Assembly (NCBI RefSeq): GCF_027853235.1
Contig: NZ_WKJG01000050.1
Location: 62,001-126,000, forward strand
DNA: 64,000 nucleotides
DNA from: Aliibacillus thermotolerans
GTDB lineage: Bacteria > Bacillota > Bacilli > Bacillales > Marinococcaceae
Direction of reading: 5' to 3'
A program made the translations under genes and the position numbers. The notes under the pieces are model-generated. The model made no database searches, was not told where the DNA came from, and worked only from the letters and a program-made list of their open reading frames with translations. This document shows, piece after piece, positions 44,462 to 53,441 of the stretch. The first letter of the stretch is position 1. Every line of letters starts with the position of its first letter.

Positions 44462-45709
44462 CTAGATGAGAAAGTGAAATAAACTCTCTTCTTTATTAAT
44501 TTCTTGATAATGAAATCCTTTTTTCTCCATTCGCTCAATTAAAAGTTTATAATCATTTGGATCAATGAGCTCGATTCCAACTAAAGCAGGGCCATTCGGC
44601 TTATTGTTCTTTTTATTGTATTCAAAGCGCGTAATATCATCATTCGGTCCAAGCACTTCATGGAGAAATTCCCGCAATGCTCCTGCCCGTTGAGGAAAAT
44701 CGACAATAAAATAATGTTGAAGGCCTTCATATTGTAGAGACCGCTCCGTCATTTCTTCCATGCGACCGATGTCATTATTTCCTCCACTAATCACGCAAAC
44801 AACCGTCTTCCCCTTTATTTCTTCTTTATAAAAATCAAGAGCAGAGATTGGCATCGCTCCTGCTGGTTCCGCCACAATGGCATTTTCATTATATAACTCT
44901 AAAATTGTCGTACATATTTTTCCTTCAGGTACGAGACATATATCATCCAAAATCGTTTGGCAAACTTCAAACGTTAAATCCCCCACTCGCTGCACCGCTG
45001 CACCGTCAACAAACTTATCAATTTTCTTTAATTCTACCACTTCTTTCTTTTCAAGAGACGCTTTCATTCCCGGTGCGCCTGCAGGTTCCGCTCCAATAAT
45101 TTTTGTCGATGGAGAGATGGATTTGATATACGTACCAACGCCAGATAACAATCCCCCTCCTCCGATCGAACAAAAGAGATAATCAATGGGAGTTTCAATA
45201 TCATTCATAATCTCTAACCCAACCGTCCCTTGTCCAGCAATAATTTTCTCATTGTCAAAGGGATGGATAAACGCCATGTTGTGTTTTTCACAATAAGATA
45301 TCGCTTCATGATAAGAATCATCAAAAGTATCTCCGGTTAAAATGACATCCACATACTCTCGTCCAAAGGAGCGAACTTTATTCACTTTTTGCCTTGGCGT
45401 CGTTGTCGGCATAAAAATTTTTCCGTATATTTTAAGAGCCTTACAAGAATATGCCACCCCTTGGGCATGATTGCCTGCACTTGCACAAACAACGCCATTT
45501 TTTAACTGATCGTCCTCCAAACTGTGCATTAAATGATAAGCACCCCGAATTTTAAAGGAGCGAACTACTTGAAGATCTTCCCTTTTTAAGTACACATTTG
45601 CTTCATATCTTTCTGAAAGCTCTTCATTTTTTTGCAGAGGTGTATGGGTCACTACATCTTTTAACGTTTGATTTGCGATTATGATATCCTCAATTGGTAT
45701 CTTACTCAT
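44462..45709 (-). CDS. ilvA: Threonine dehydratase (biosynthetic)
   Basis: Deaminates threonine to 2-oxobutyrate, first step to isoleucine. PLP lysine Lys53 in SFKIRGAYH, SAGNHAQGVAY, and the phosphate loop SIGGGGLLSGVG; the C-terminal ~85 residues (from about 330, HYFIVDFPQRAGALREFL) are a single ACT-like regulatory domain, as in the 422-residue Bacillus enzyme. ATG behind GAAAGGAAA. The rest of the ilv-leu operon is not here, so ilvA is separate. Confidence 0.95.
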   Translation of the reverse strand: MSKIPIEDIIIANQTLKDVVTHTPLQKNEELSERYEANVYLKREDLQVVRSFKIRGAYHLMHSLEDDQLKNGVVCASAGNHAQGVAYSCKALKIYGKIFMPTTTPRQKVNKVRSFGREYVDVILTGDTFDDSYHEAISYCEKHNMAFIHPFDNEKIIAGQGTVGLEIMNDIETPIDYLFCSIGGGGLLSGVGTYIKSISPSTKIIGAEPAGAPGMKASLEKKEVVELKKIDKFVDGAAVQRVGDLTFEVCQTILDDICLVPEGKICTTILELYNENAIVAEPAGAMPISALDFYKEEIKGKTVVCVISGGNNDIGRMEEMTERSLQYEGLQHYFIVDFPQRAGALREFLHEVLGPNDDITRFEYNKKNNKPNGPALVGIELIDPNDYKLLIERMEKKGFHYQEINKEESLFHFLI

Positions 45710-45788
45710 TTAGACTTTCCTTTCTATTTCTAAAACTTCCACTGTTCGCACGAAAAAAGTTCGCTTTAAGACAGTTTTCATGGAACCC

Positions 45789-45797
45789 ATTATACCA
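45789..45797 (-). promoter_or_regulatory. Extended -10 promoter of ilvA
   Basis: Leftward TGGTATAAT, a TGn-extended perfect -10 box, about 80 bases before the ilvA start. The -35 region is weak, which is common for extended -10 promoters. No T-box or leader peptide recognised. Confidence 0.5.
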
Positions 45798-45823
45798 CAG
45801 GAATCGTCATCCATTCACACGCA

Positions 45824-45852
45824 TTGATTATTTTAAGAACAAATTATATAAT
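45824..45852 (+). promoter_or_regulatory. Promoter of the 57-residue membrane protein gene
   Basis: -35 TTGATT (45824-45829), 17-base spacer, -10 TATAAT (45847-45852), a strong sigma-A match, 65 bases before the ATG. Confidence 0.65.
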
Positions 45853-45916
45853 GATGGCGGAACGAATACAATCCATTCTTGTTGTTACATACTATCATAA
45901 AAAGAGGGGGATTCAG

Positions 45917-46090
45917 ATGAAAAAATGGGGCATCTTTCTACTGATGGCACTCTTTGCTCTCTTCCCTTCCACCGCATTTGCAGCGGAAGCTACCTGGAGC
46001 GATGCAGAGCCGCTTTTCCTTGTCGTTCTTTCTATCATTTCCATTGTGTCTCTCATATATTTTATTTTTTCTATGATTCGAAATCATTAA
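45917..46090 (+). CDS. Small exported membrane protein, 57 residues
   Basis: Not recognised. Signal peptide MKKWGIFLLMALFALFPSTAFA followed by AEATWSDAEP and then one membrane span (about residues 31-52) ending SMIRNH. Predicted type: cleaved signal then C-terminal anchor. ATG 45917 has AGAGGGGG upstream, a good promoter at 45824 and a terminator after it, so it is a real monocistronic gene. Confidence 0.75.
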   Translation: MKKWGIFLLMALFALFPSTAFAAEATWSDAEPLFLVVLSIISIVSLIYFIFSMIRNH

Positions 46091-46099
46091 TTCATTTTT

Positions 46100-46118
46100 G
46101 GGCTGTCTCTGACGGCCC
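46100..46118 (+). terminator. Short Rho-independent terminator
   Basis: GGGCTGTC and GACGGCCC pair over 8 bases (one G-T) around a 3-base loop, then TTCTTTATTTT. Confidence 0.75.
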
Positions 46119-46216
46119 TTCTTTATTTTGAAACACAACTCGCATAAGAACAAATGATGTGTTCCAGAGAATACTTTGGTAAAATAACGAGTAGAAAGAT
46201 AAAGGAGGTAAGAAAA

Positions 46217-46528
46217 ATGAATGAAATGTTAAAAAGAGGATTTCTCCTTGGGATTGGTGCAGCTGCATACAGTAAGGAAAAAATCCAAACATATGTAGAT
46301 AACCTCGTTTCACGCGGTAAAATAACCCCTCGAGAAGCAGAAGAATGGAAAGAAGAACTCATCCAAAAAGGGCTTGAAACGGAAGAAGAATGGTCCCAAC
46401 AAACGAAAGAGCGAATAGAACGGACATTAAAAGAGCTAGGTTTTGCTACCGAAAAAGATATTCACCGAATTGAAGAGCGATTAGCAGAAATCGAACGAAA
46501 ATTAGAGGAACAACCACCTTCAAATTAA
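46217..46528 (+). CDS. Phasin-like helical protein, 103 residues
   Basis: Glu/Lys-rich helical protein: MNEMLKRGFLLGIGAAAYSKEKI (a mildly hydrophobic start), VDNLVSRGKITPREAEEW, and a C-terminal coiled coil IHRIEERLAEIERKLEEQ. It resembles the small phasin-type / PHA-granule-like proteins that often precede AarF genes in Bacillales. ATG 46217 behind AAGGAGGT. Thirty bases separate it from the AarF gene, so they form an operon. Confidence 0.75.
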   Translation: MNEMLKRGFLLGIGAAAYSKEKIQTYVDNLVSRGKITPREAEEWKEELIQKGLETEEEWSQQTKERIERTLKELGFATEKDIHRIEERLAEIERKLEEQPPSN

Positions 46529-46557
46529 AGAGTCTTTGAGGAAGAAAGGAATAAAGT

Positions 46558-48234
46558 ATGGCACTTAAACAAGGGTTGAAACATGCTAATCGTTATCGAA
46601 AAATCGTCACAACATTGGCAAGGCACGGTTTTGGCTACGTATTGGAAGAAGTGGGACTCTTTCATATTTTATCACTACCTAAACGCATCGCCACCGCAAC
46701 GGAAGAGTTCCAAGTTCATTCGATTGGAAAGCGAATCCGACGAGTCTTGGAAGAACTCGGTCCAACCTATATTAAACTTGGTCAATTAGTTAGTACGCGA
46801 AAAGATTTGTTCCCTCCTCAAATCATTGAAGAGTTGGAAAAACTTCAAGATGAAGTAGAACCTTTTTCATTCGACATCGTCAAAGAAACGATTGAATCGG
46901 ATTTAGATGATACAATCGATGAACTTTTTTTACATTTTGATAAAGAACCTTTAGCTGCTGCCTCCATCGGTCAAGTCCACGTTGCAACTCTTCCCGATCA
47001 TACCAAAGTAGCCGTCAAAGTGTTGCGTCCAAATATTAGAGAAGACGTTGAGCGGGATATTGACATCCTTCGAGATTTAGCCAAGCTGCTCACGCAACGG
47101 TTTTCGTGGGCAAAATATTATCAATTACAAGACATTGTCGAAGAATATGTGGAAGCGATTCGCGATGAAATTGATTATTATATTGAAGCAAGAAATACAG
47201 AAAAAATGCGAAACAATATGACGGAAGTTCCCAATGTGTTCATTCCTGAAACGATTGACGGGTATTGCAGTCGACGAGTGTTAACGATGTCATTTGTCGA
47301 AGGGCTTAAAATAGCCGAAGTCGAAGAACAATATACATCGGAAGAAAAGAAACGATTAGCTCGCACGTTAATTGATGCTTTTTTACATCAAGTATTAATG
47401 GATGGTTATTTTCATAGCGATCCTCATCCGGGCAATCTCTTATTTGTGAACAAAGGAAAAGTGGCGTTTATCGATTTTGGGCAAGTGGGACGTTTAAATA
47501 AAAGGATGCGAAAACAGTTTATCGATTTTGTGATTGCGCTAATAAGATATGATGCCTATCAAGTAGCCCAAGTGATTCGGGAAATGGCTCACGTTCCCGA
47601 CACGATTGACAATGAGCAATTTGCTGAAGATGTAGAATATTTATTAAGTAAATATTATGATCGGTCTTTTCAAGATGTACGTTTCGGGGAAGCCGTGAAT
47701 GATATTTTTTTTACGGCTCACCGTTATGACATACAAATATATAAAGAATACGCAATGCTTGCAAAAGCGATTATTACGTTAGAAAGTGTTGTTGAACATT
47801 TAGATCCACACATTAGCATCTTAGAAATTGCTGAGCCATATGGACGTATTCTTGCAAAAGAACGATGGCACCCGAAATCAAAAATAAAAGAATGGATCGA
47901 AGAAGGGAATAAACAGAAAGAATATTTATTAGATCTCCCGCGCGAACTTCGAGATGTGCTTGCCAAAATAAATAAAGAACGAATTGGCATTGAACTCAAT
48001 ATGCCGAAAGTATCGATTTTCTTAAATAAATTAGATCGAATTAGCAATCGCTTGTCTTTTAGTGTCATCTTACTTGCTTTCAGTATCATTATGGTTGGTT
48101 TAATTATCGGTTCTACCTTTGGCGATTCAACTTCCCTTCTCGTTCGTCTTCCTGTTATTGAAATAAGTTTTATTGTTTCGTTTTTGATGTTTTTATGGCT
48201 ACTTTATGCCATTTTTAAATCAGGAAGGTTTTAG
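46558..48234 (+). CDS. AarF/UbiB/ABC1 atypical kinase
   Basis: 558 residues. ABC1-family blocks: KLGQLVSTRKDLFPPQIIEELEKLQDEV (KxGQ motif, in pieces), the Ala-rich loop EPLAAASIGQVHVA, AVKVLRPNI (lysine), GYFHSDPHPGNLLF and VAFIDFGQVG (DFG). Two C-terminal membrane spans (about 495-515 and 530-550) anchor it. Members bind ATP with low protein-kinase activity and are tied to isoprenoid-lipid (quinone) handling. Bacillaceae use menaquinone, so that role is inferred. Confidence 0.92.
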   Translation: MALKQGLKHANRYRKIVTTLARHGFGYVLEEVGLFHILSLPKRIATATEEFQVHSIGKRIRRVLEELGPTYIKLGQLVSTRKDLFPPQIIEELEKLQDEVEPFSFDIVKETIESDLDDTIDELFLHFDKEPLAAASIGQVHVATLPDHTKVAVKVLRPNIREDVERDIDILRDLAKLLTQRFSWAKYYQLQDIVEEYVEAIRDEIDYYIEARNTEKMRNNMTEVPNVFIPETIDGYCSRRVLTMSFVEGLKIAEVEEQYTSEEKKRLARTLIDAFLHQVLMDGYFHSDPHPGNLLFVNKGKVAFIDFGQVGRLNKRMRKQFIDFVIALIRYDAYQVAQVIREMAHVPDTIDNEQFAEDVEYLLSKYYDRSFQDVRFGEAVNDIFFTAHRYDIQIYKEYAMLAKAIITLESVVEHLDPHISILEIAEPYGRILAKERWHPKSKIKEWIEEGNKQKEYLLDLPRELRDVLAKINKERIGIELNMPKVSIFLNKLDRISNRLSFSVILLAFSIIMVGLIIGSTFGDSTSLLVRLPVIEISFIVSFLMFLWLLYAIFKSGRF

Positions 48235-48284
48235 CCATAGGGATGGCTGTTTTTTAAGCCACCCCTGTTTTTTTGTCACGTCTT

Positions 48285-48635
48285 TCATTCTTTCAAGATG
48301 CCTTCTAAAATATAGTCAATTGACTGAATCATTTCGTGAAAACGTTTCTTTTTTGTATCTGTTTGAAATGCCAGTACGGAGGCATATAATATATTGTCAT
48401 ACGTATCTTGAATTTGTTTTACGTAGAAATATTTCGGGTGAGATTGAATGATCCATTGTTCCGCTAACTCTTTCCATTCATCTGCATGTTTTTTTACTTC
48501 ATCAGCAAAAGGTTTTACTTCGGTATAAAAGTCGGGGGATTGGTTTTTCTTCATCGTCTCTTCATAGATTTGTAATGCTTCTTGATTCAACTGTTGTAAT
48601 TGTTTTGTTTTTTCACGTAAACGTTCCACATCCAT
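48285..48635 (-). CDS. yppE: YppE-family protein (DUF1798)
   Basis: 116-residue four-helix-type protein: LREKTKQLQQLNQEALQIYEE, FADEVKKHADEWKELAEQWI, HPKYFYVKQIQDTYDNI. Matches YppE of B. subtilis, which likewise lies near recU-ponA. Function unknown. ATG behind GGGGGAGAG. Confidence 0.85.
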   Translation of the reverse strand: MDVERLREKTKQLQQLNQEALQIYEETMKKNQSPDFYTEVKPFADEVKKHADEWKELAEQWIIQSHPKYFYVKQIQDTYDNILYASVLAFQTDTKKKRFHEMIQSIDYILEGILKE

Positions 48636-48658
48636 CGTCTCTCCCCCATTTCTTCATG

Positions 48659-49117
48659 TTACAACGAAAATAAATTAGCAAGAAAAGGCTTCTCTTTTGG
48701 TTGTTTTGCCTCTTTATTTGTTGACTTTTCACTTTCCCATTTTACCATTTGTGCTTCTATTTTTTGGAGACGTGATTGAATGTCACGAACCGTTTTCCGA
48801 TGCTCCACCAGTTGAAAAGTGACAATATCATCAGCTTTATTCGAAACAATGGCCTCCAAAATTTTTATTTTCTCTTCCATTTTCGCTAGTCTTTCTTCCA
48901 CATATTGGGCAGATACGGGAGGTTCTTCCTTAGGCTTTGCTGCTTTCTCATTTTGAATGTCTCGCAATTGGGACAGTTCTGTTTCAGTAAATAAATAATG
49001 ACCGTTTTCATTTAATTCATATGGAATGTGATATTTCTTCACCCAATTTAACACAGTGCTCGGAGAAACACCTAATGCCTTTGCCACTTCTTTTGTTTTT
49101 AACCGTTCAGTCGTCAC
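48659..49117 (-). CDS. racA: RacA-like chromosome anchoring protein
   Basis: 152 residues: an N-terminal MerR-type helix-turn-helix (KTKEVAKALGVSPSTVLNWVKKYHIPYELNENGHYLF, about 5-42, read in pieces), a central coiled coil (about 80-130, VEERLAKMEEKIKILEAIVS) and a short hydrophobic C-terminus ANLFSL. RacA tethers the origin region to the cell pole through DivIVA during sporulation. GTG start at 49117 behind AAGGAGGAG; the frame runs 22 codons further up without a site. Lies next to yppE. Confidence 0.82.
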   Translation of the reverse strand: MTTERLKTKEVAKALGVSPSTVLNWVKKYHIPYELNENGHYLFTETELSQLRDIQNEKAAKPKEEPPVSAQYVEERLAKMEEKIKILEAIVSNKADDIVTFQLVEHRKTVRDIQSRLQKIEAQMVKWESEKSTNKEAKQPKEKPFLANLFSL

Positions 49118-49251
49118 GTGTATACTCCTCCTTCTCAAATCGTATATATCACTTCTTACTAATATAGAAAAAGCCCTTCTCACTTGACAAAACTAGTGAT
49201 ATATCGAATAAGAAAGAGGATTTTAGCAACAATTCTACACGTTCTACGTTT

Positions 49252-49494
49252 TTAGTTATGTAATCGTTCGGCGACTGTTTCTGGAGGAATCGCTGATAAA
49301 AGGACATGTGCACTATCAATAATAATAATGCTCCTTGTTTTTCGCCCATTGGTGACATCAATCAGTCTATTTTGTTTACGTGCTTCTTGAATGATTCGCT
49401 TTGTTGGCAAGGAGTCGGCACTTACAATTGTGGTAATACGCCCGGAAGGAATCATATTACCAAAGCCAAGGTTGATCGATTTTTCAGCCAACAT
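49252..49494 (-). CDS. RemA-like DNA-binding protein (DUF370 paralogue)
   Basis: 80 residues. [53 protein letters not shown] and [12 protein letters not shown] (read in pieces) match RemA/YlzA, a ring-forming DNA-binding activator of biofilm matrix genes in B. subtilis. RemA proper sits between yloC and gmk; here the gene diverges from recU, so it is probably a paralogue. Start at ATG 49494 or TTG 49491 behind AAAGGAGGGG. Confidence 0.85.
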   Translation of the reverse strand: MLAEKSINLGFGNMIPSGRITTIVSADSLPTKRIIQEARKQNRLIDVTNGRKTRSIIIIDSAHVLLSAIPPETVAERLHN

Positions 49495-49650
49495 CACCCC
49501 TCCTTTGTTAGCTTCTATCATATCATTTCACTTCCCTTTTTTTAAAGTCATCAATGATTTGAGAGATCGCTGCGCGGGATAAATCCACCATCTTTCCTCT
49601 TTTTATGTTAATATGAAATGATGAGAAGAGGAAGAAAGGGGAATGATACG

Positions 49651-50256
49651 TTGACATTTCACTATCCAAACGGAAAAAAATATACACCAAATATCACGAA
49701 AGCAAATAAAAACCGCTCCTCTTTTCCAGCGATTACCCATGGAAAGAGAGGAATGACATTAGAAGAAGACATTAATGAATCGAACAAATATTATCGCGCA
49801 ACGAATCAAGCGATTATTCATAAAAAACCGACGCCTATTCAAGTCGTTTCGGTTGATTATCCGCAAAGAAGCAGCGCAAAAATTACGGAAGCCTATTTTA
49901 AACAACCATCAACGACGGACTACAACGGCATTTATCGAGGAAAATATATCGATTTTGAAGCAAAAGAAACGAAAAACAAAACGTCGATTCCGCTCAATAA
50001 CTTTCACACCCATCAAGTAGAACATATGCAAGCCGTTCATGAACACGGGGGAATCTCGTTTCTTATTGTCCGATTTTCCACGTTACAACGTACATATTTA
50101 TATGATGTTACGCACTTTGTACCGTGGTTTTTTCAACATCAGAGAAAATCTATTCCTTTGAAAGCCATTGAATCGGAGGGTTATTTGATTCCAGAAAGTT
50201 ATGCTCCGCGTCTTCACTATTTACAAGTAGTTGAAGATGTCTACTTTCACCAATAG
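49651..50256 (+). CDS. recU: Holliday junction resolvase RecU
   Basis: 201 residues. FHYPNGKKYTPN, RGMTLEEDINESNKYY, HKKPTPIQVVSVDYPQR, TTDYNGIYRGKYIDFEAKETK (catalytic Asp/Glu/Lys site, in pieces) and FHTHQVEHM follow B. subtilis RecU. TTG start at 49651 with AAAGGGG nine bases upstream; the extra 11 codons up to ATG 49618 have no site. Resolves recombination junctions and modulates RecA. Co-transcribed with ponA 86 bases on. Confidence 0.95.
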   Translation: MTFHYPNGKKYTPNITKANKNRSSFPAITHGKRGMTLEEDINESNKYYRATNQAIIHKKPTPIQVVSVDYPQRSSAKITEAYFKQPSTTDYNGIYRGKYIDFEAKETKNKTSIPLNNFHTHQVEHMQAVHEHGGISFLIVRFSTLQRTYLYDVTHFVPWFFQHQRKSIPLKAIESEGYLIPESYAPRLHYLQVVEDVYFHQ

Positions 50257-50342
50257 CTATATATGTAACCTTTTCCTTCCCCGTGCGTCTAATCATTTGA
50301 AAAATGATTCCTGTTGATGAGAGCGAAGAAAGGAAGAAAACA

Positions 50343-53042
50343 ATGAGCGAAAAATATCGTTCACGAATGGAAAAAAGAAAACGAGCAGAAAAACAAAATA
50401 AACGTAAAAAAGCGACTCCAAAAAACAAATTTCCATTATGGAAAAAAATACTGATCACCTTTATTGTTTTATGTTTGTTGCTTGTCACCGGAGGTGCGAT
50501 TAGTGCAGCGGTCATCATTCAATCAGCACCTGAGCTTGACCCAAATGAACTCGTATTATCCCAAGCAGCGGAAATTTATGATGAAAATGATGAGCTCGTC
50601 ACCCGCCTCCAATCGGAAGAAAATCGAGATTTAGTAGATATTACAGAAGTGCCGGATCATGTCAAAAATGCCTTTATCGCAGTGGAAGATGTTCGCTTTT
50701 ATGATCATTTTGGCATTGACATTAAGCGAGTTTTCGGTGCGATTGTGAAAAATATCACCGATGGCTTCGGTGCAGAAGGTGCAAGTACGATTACACAGCA
50801 AGTTGTAAAAAATGCTTTTTTAACCTTCGACAAAACGTTAACGCGGAAAATACAAGAGCAATATTTAGCAATCAAACTAGAGCAAATGTATACAAAAGAC
50901 CAAATTTTGGAAATCTATTTAAATATGATATTTTTTAATGAAAGATCCTACGGGATTGGGGAAGCAGCAAGTGTTTACTTTAATAAAGAAGTTTCCGAAT
51001 TAACGATTGAAGATGCTGCACTGCTTGCGGCTATTCCGAGACGTCCAAGCTACTATCATCCGATTCAAAATCCGGAAGCCGCTTTAAAGCGTCGCAATAT
51101 GATCATCGACCTGATGCATACACATGGATTTATATCAGAGGAGGATCGCAATCGTGCGAAAGAAGTCACGATCGAAGAACAAATCAACTACAATCCTCGT
51201 CCAGACGAAGTGGTCTATGATTCATTCATTACCCAAGTACAACAAGAAATTGAAGAAATTGACGGGATTACTACCTCTGACCTTTATAATGGTGGTTTAA
51301 AAATATACACCACCCTTGATCGTGATGCGCAAGACTTCGCGGAAGAAGTGATTCAAACGAATAACTATATTAGCTACTACCCGGACAGCGAAGATTTTCA
51401 AGTCGGTTTTACGTTACTCGATACGAAAACCGGACAAATTAAAGCAATGGTAGGGAATCGTCAAAATCAAGACGTTGCGCGTGGCTTCAATTATGCGGCA
51501 AATGCGAAAGCGAGTCCTGGTTCCACCATTAAACCAATTATGGACTATGGTCCGGCGATTGAACATCATCAGTGGTCGACCTTCCATCAAATTGACGACA
51601 GCCCTCACACTTATTCCGATGGGACACCGGTTCGTAACTACACGAGAACCCATTCAGGTTCCGTGAGCATGCGCGAAGCCCTTGTTCGCTCTATTAACGT
51701 TCCAGCGGTAAAAGCGTTACAAGCAACGGGATTAGAGAAAGCAAAAAACTTTGCTAGCGGGCTAGGTCTCCCAATGGAAGGAGAAATTTATGAATCGGCT
51801 GCCCTTGGTGGAGGAGTGGAAGTATCAAGTTTGGAAATGGCAGGTGCCTATGCCGCTTTTGGAAACAATGGAATGTACACAAAACCATATGCCGTTCGAA
51901 AAATTGAATTCCCGGACGGGCGTACATTAACTTTAGAACCAGAATCGAAACGTGCCATGAGCGACTATACTGCGTATATGATTACCGATATGTTGAAAGA
52001 TGTCGTCACTCGCGGAACAGGAACTGGAGCCAACATTCCAAATCTTCCACTGGCAGGAAAAACAGGAACGACAAACTTTGATGACAATGAAAGACAACGT
52101 TTTGGTATTCCACAAGGTGGAGCACCGGATGTTTGGTTTAGTGGATATACGACCCAATATACTGCAGCTGTTTGGACTGGATTTAGTGGTCAACGAGGGG
52201 AAAATTACTTGATCGGCCAAGAACGAGACATCGCCAAAGAAATTTTTCGCTTGACGATGAGTCATGTGTCTCAAAATATCGACACACCGGACTTTGAAAA
52301 ACCGGATTCCGTCGTAGAAATTGTTCTTGATCGTTATACAGGACGCCGGGCTCACGCTGGCACCCCTGATAGTGCACGGACAGTAGAATTGTTCGTGAAA
52401 GGTACCGGTCCGGAACCAATCTCGATGGAAGAAGAAACCTCCCTTCACGAAATTACAGGGCTACAAGCAACATACGACGAAGAAGCGGATGCGATCTACG
52501 TTTCTTGGAATTATGAAAGTGAAGAAAATGAGTCCGTTACTTTCCAAATTGACCATCGAACAAATGACGGGAACTACACGACGATACAAAGTCAAAGTGA
52601 GATGCAATTTACTTTGACAAATCCTGAAAAAAATGCCACCCATTATTTCCGAGTCACCGCAACAAGACCTGATGGAGAATCAACTTCAAGAGAAGTCCAA
52701 GTCGGAGTAGCAATCGAAGAAGAAGAGACAGAAGAGGAATTGGAAGACGAAGAAACGGATGAAAATCATCTTGGTGAAGAACAAGACGAAACAAAAGAAA
52801 ATGGTCGTGACACATCAGAAGAAAGCAACAACGAAGAAGAACCTTCAACACCACCAGAAGAGACGGAACAACCGCAAGATGAAGAGAACAATCAACCAAC
52901 TCAGCCAGATCCGAATGATGATACGTCTTCCAATGGAAATGCGAATGACAATGGATCTAACAACCGTTCCGAAAATGGAAATGACAATGGAGCAAATGCA
53001 AATTCCGTTCGACCTGATGACGCCGCTGCACCAACAGAATAA
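50343..53042 (+). CDS. ponA: Class A penicillin-binding protein 1A/1b
   Basis: Bifunctional peptidoglycan synthase, 899 residues. Basic cytoplasmic tail, one membrane span (about 35-57), glycosyltransferase GT51 domain (EDVRFYDHFGID, GASTITQQVVKN), transpeptidase with SxxK serine 394 (GSTIKP), SIN near 450 and KTGT at 573-576. Then an FN3-like domain (about 700-785) and a ~110-residue Glu/Asp/Asn/Pro/Gln-rich tail. ATG 50343 chosen with GAAAGGA upstream over the open frame from 50304. Partner recU upstream, as in B. subtilis. Confidence 0.96.
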   Translation: MSEKYRSRMEKRKRAEKQNKRKKATPKNKFPLWKKILITFIVLCLLLVTGGAISAAVIIQSAPELDPNELVLSQAAEIYDENDELVTRLQSEENRDLVDITEVPDHVKNAFIAVEDVRFYDHFGIDIKRVFGAIVKNITDGFGAEGASTITQQVVKNAFLTFDKTLTRKIQEQYLAIKLEQMYTKDQILEIYLNMIFFNERSYGIGEAASVYFNKEVSELTIEDAALLAAIPRRPSYYHPIQNPEAALKRRNMIIDLMHTHGFISEEDRNRAKEVTIEEQINYNPRPDEVVYDSFITQVQQEIEEIDGITTSDLYNGGLKIYTTLDRDAQDFAEEVIQTNNYISYYPDSEDFQVGFTLLDTKTGQIKAMVGNRQNQDVARGFNYAANAKASPGSTIKPIMDYGPAIEHHQWSTFHQIDDSPHTYSDGTPVRNYTRTHSGSVSMREALVRSINVPAVKALQATGLEKAKNFASGLGLPMEGEIYESAALGGGVEVSSLEMAGAYAAFGNNGMYTKPYAVRKIEFPDGRTLTLEPESKRAMSDYTAYMITDMLKDVVTRGTGTGANIPNLPLAGKTGTTNFDDNERQRFGIPQGGAPDVWFSGYTTQYTAAVWTGFSGQRGENYLIGQERDIAKEIFRLTMSHVSQNIDTPDFEKPDSVVEIVLDRYTGRRAHAGTPDSARTVELFVKGTGPEPISMEEETSLHEITGLQATYDEEADAIYVSWNYESEENESVTFQIDHRTNDGNYTTIQSQSEMQFTLTNPEKNATHYFRVTATRPDGESTSREVQVGVAIEEEETEEELEDEETDENHLGEEQDETKENGRDTSEESNNEEEPSTPPEETEQPQDEENNQPTQPDPNDDTSSNGNANDNGSNNRSENGNDNGANANSVRPDDAAAPTE

Positions 53043-53137
53043 ACGGTGAACAAGAATGGGACAAAACTTCAGTTCATCGTCAAAACTTGGTGAGTCTCTC
53101 TTTTTGAGTACAAAGAACATTTAAAAAAGAAAATGAT

Positions 53138-53178
53138 GAAAAAAGTGTCGTGTGAACTGGTCATGCGACACTTTTTTC
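53138..53178. terminator. Hairpin terminator after ponA
   Basis: GAAAAAAGTGTCG and CGACACTTTTTTC pair perfectly over 13 bases around a 15-base loop; T-rich on both strands, so it can act either way. Confidence 0.85.
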
Positions 53179-53315
53179 GTACAATCCGAACACGAGTAGT
53201 CGTAAGAGGATTGGAATTGGAAATAAAAGGGAAATGCACTTCTGGCGGAAAACTTAAGGAAATATACCGTTAGACAAATAATCCAATCATAGAAGAAGGG
53301 AAAACATCCTACAAA

Positions 53316-53351
53316 AATGGTTCCAAGGAAATTTTAGTGCTTGGAACCATT
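53316..53351 (+). terminator. Second hairpin between ponA and dynA
   Basis: AATGGTTCCAAG and CTTGGAACCATT form a perfect 12-bp stem with a 12-base loop followed by CTTTTTTGG. Second terminator on the ponA strand. Confidence 0.8.
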
Positions 53352-53388
53352 CTTTTTTGGCTAGTTATGTCCCTGTCTCCTTTATTTT

Positions 53389-53437
53389 AAAAAACCTCAG
53401 CTATCGTCTTTTCCAAAAACGATAAGCAGAGGTTTTT
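53389..53437 (-). terminator. Terminator of dynA
   Basis: AAAAACCTC-AGC-ATCG pairs with CGAT-GC-GAGGTTTTT around a 13-base loop, with small mismatches, starting just after the dynA stop; leftward it runs into a T-rich stretch. Confidence 0.75.
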
Positions 53438-53441
53438 GTTA

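Larger units (their letters stand above)
53043..53441. other. Convergent intergenic region with three hairpins
   Basis: About 400 bases between the ends of ponA and dynA. It contains three separate hairpins (53138-53178, 53316-53351, 53389-53437, listed individually). Between them lies an ~135-base stretch with no recognisable feature, possibly a small untranslated RNA but with no promoter I can defend. Confidence 0.5.

Noticed and set aside
45720-45788. T-box or leader-peptide attenuator of ilvA
   Set aside because: The ~80-base leader is too short, lacks the T-box word and shows no terminator hairpin.
52759-53049. Met/Lys-rich open frame overlapping the ponA tail
   Set aside because: It is an out-of-frame reading of the repetitive acidic tail and has no start signal.
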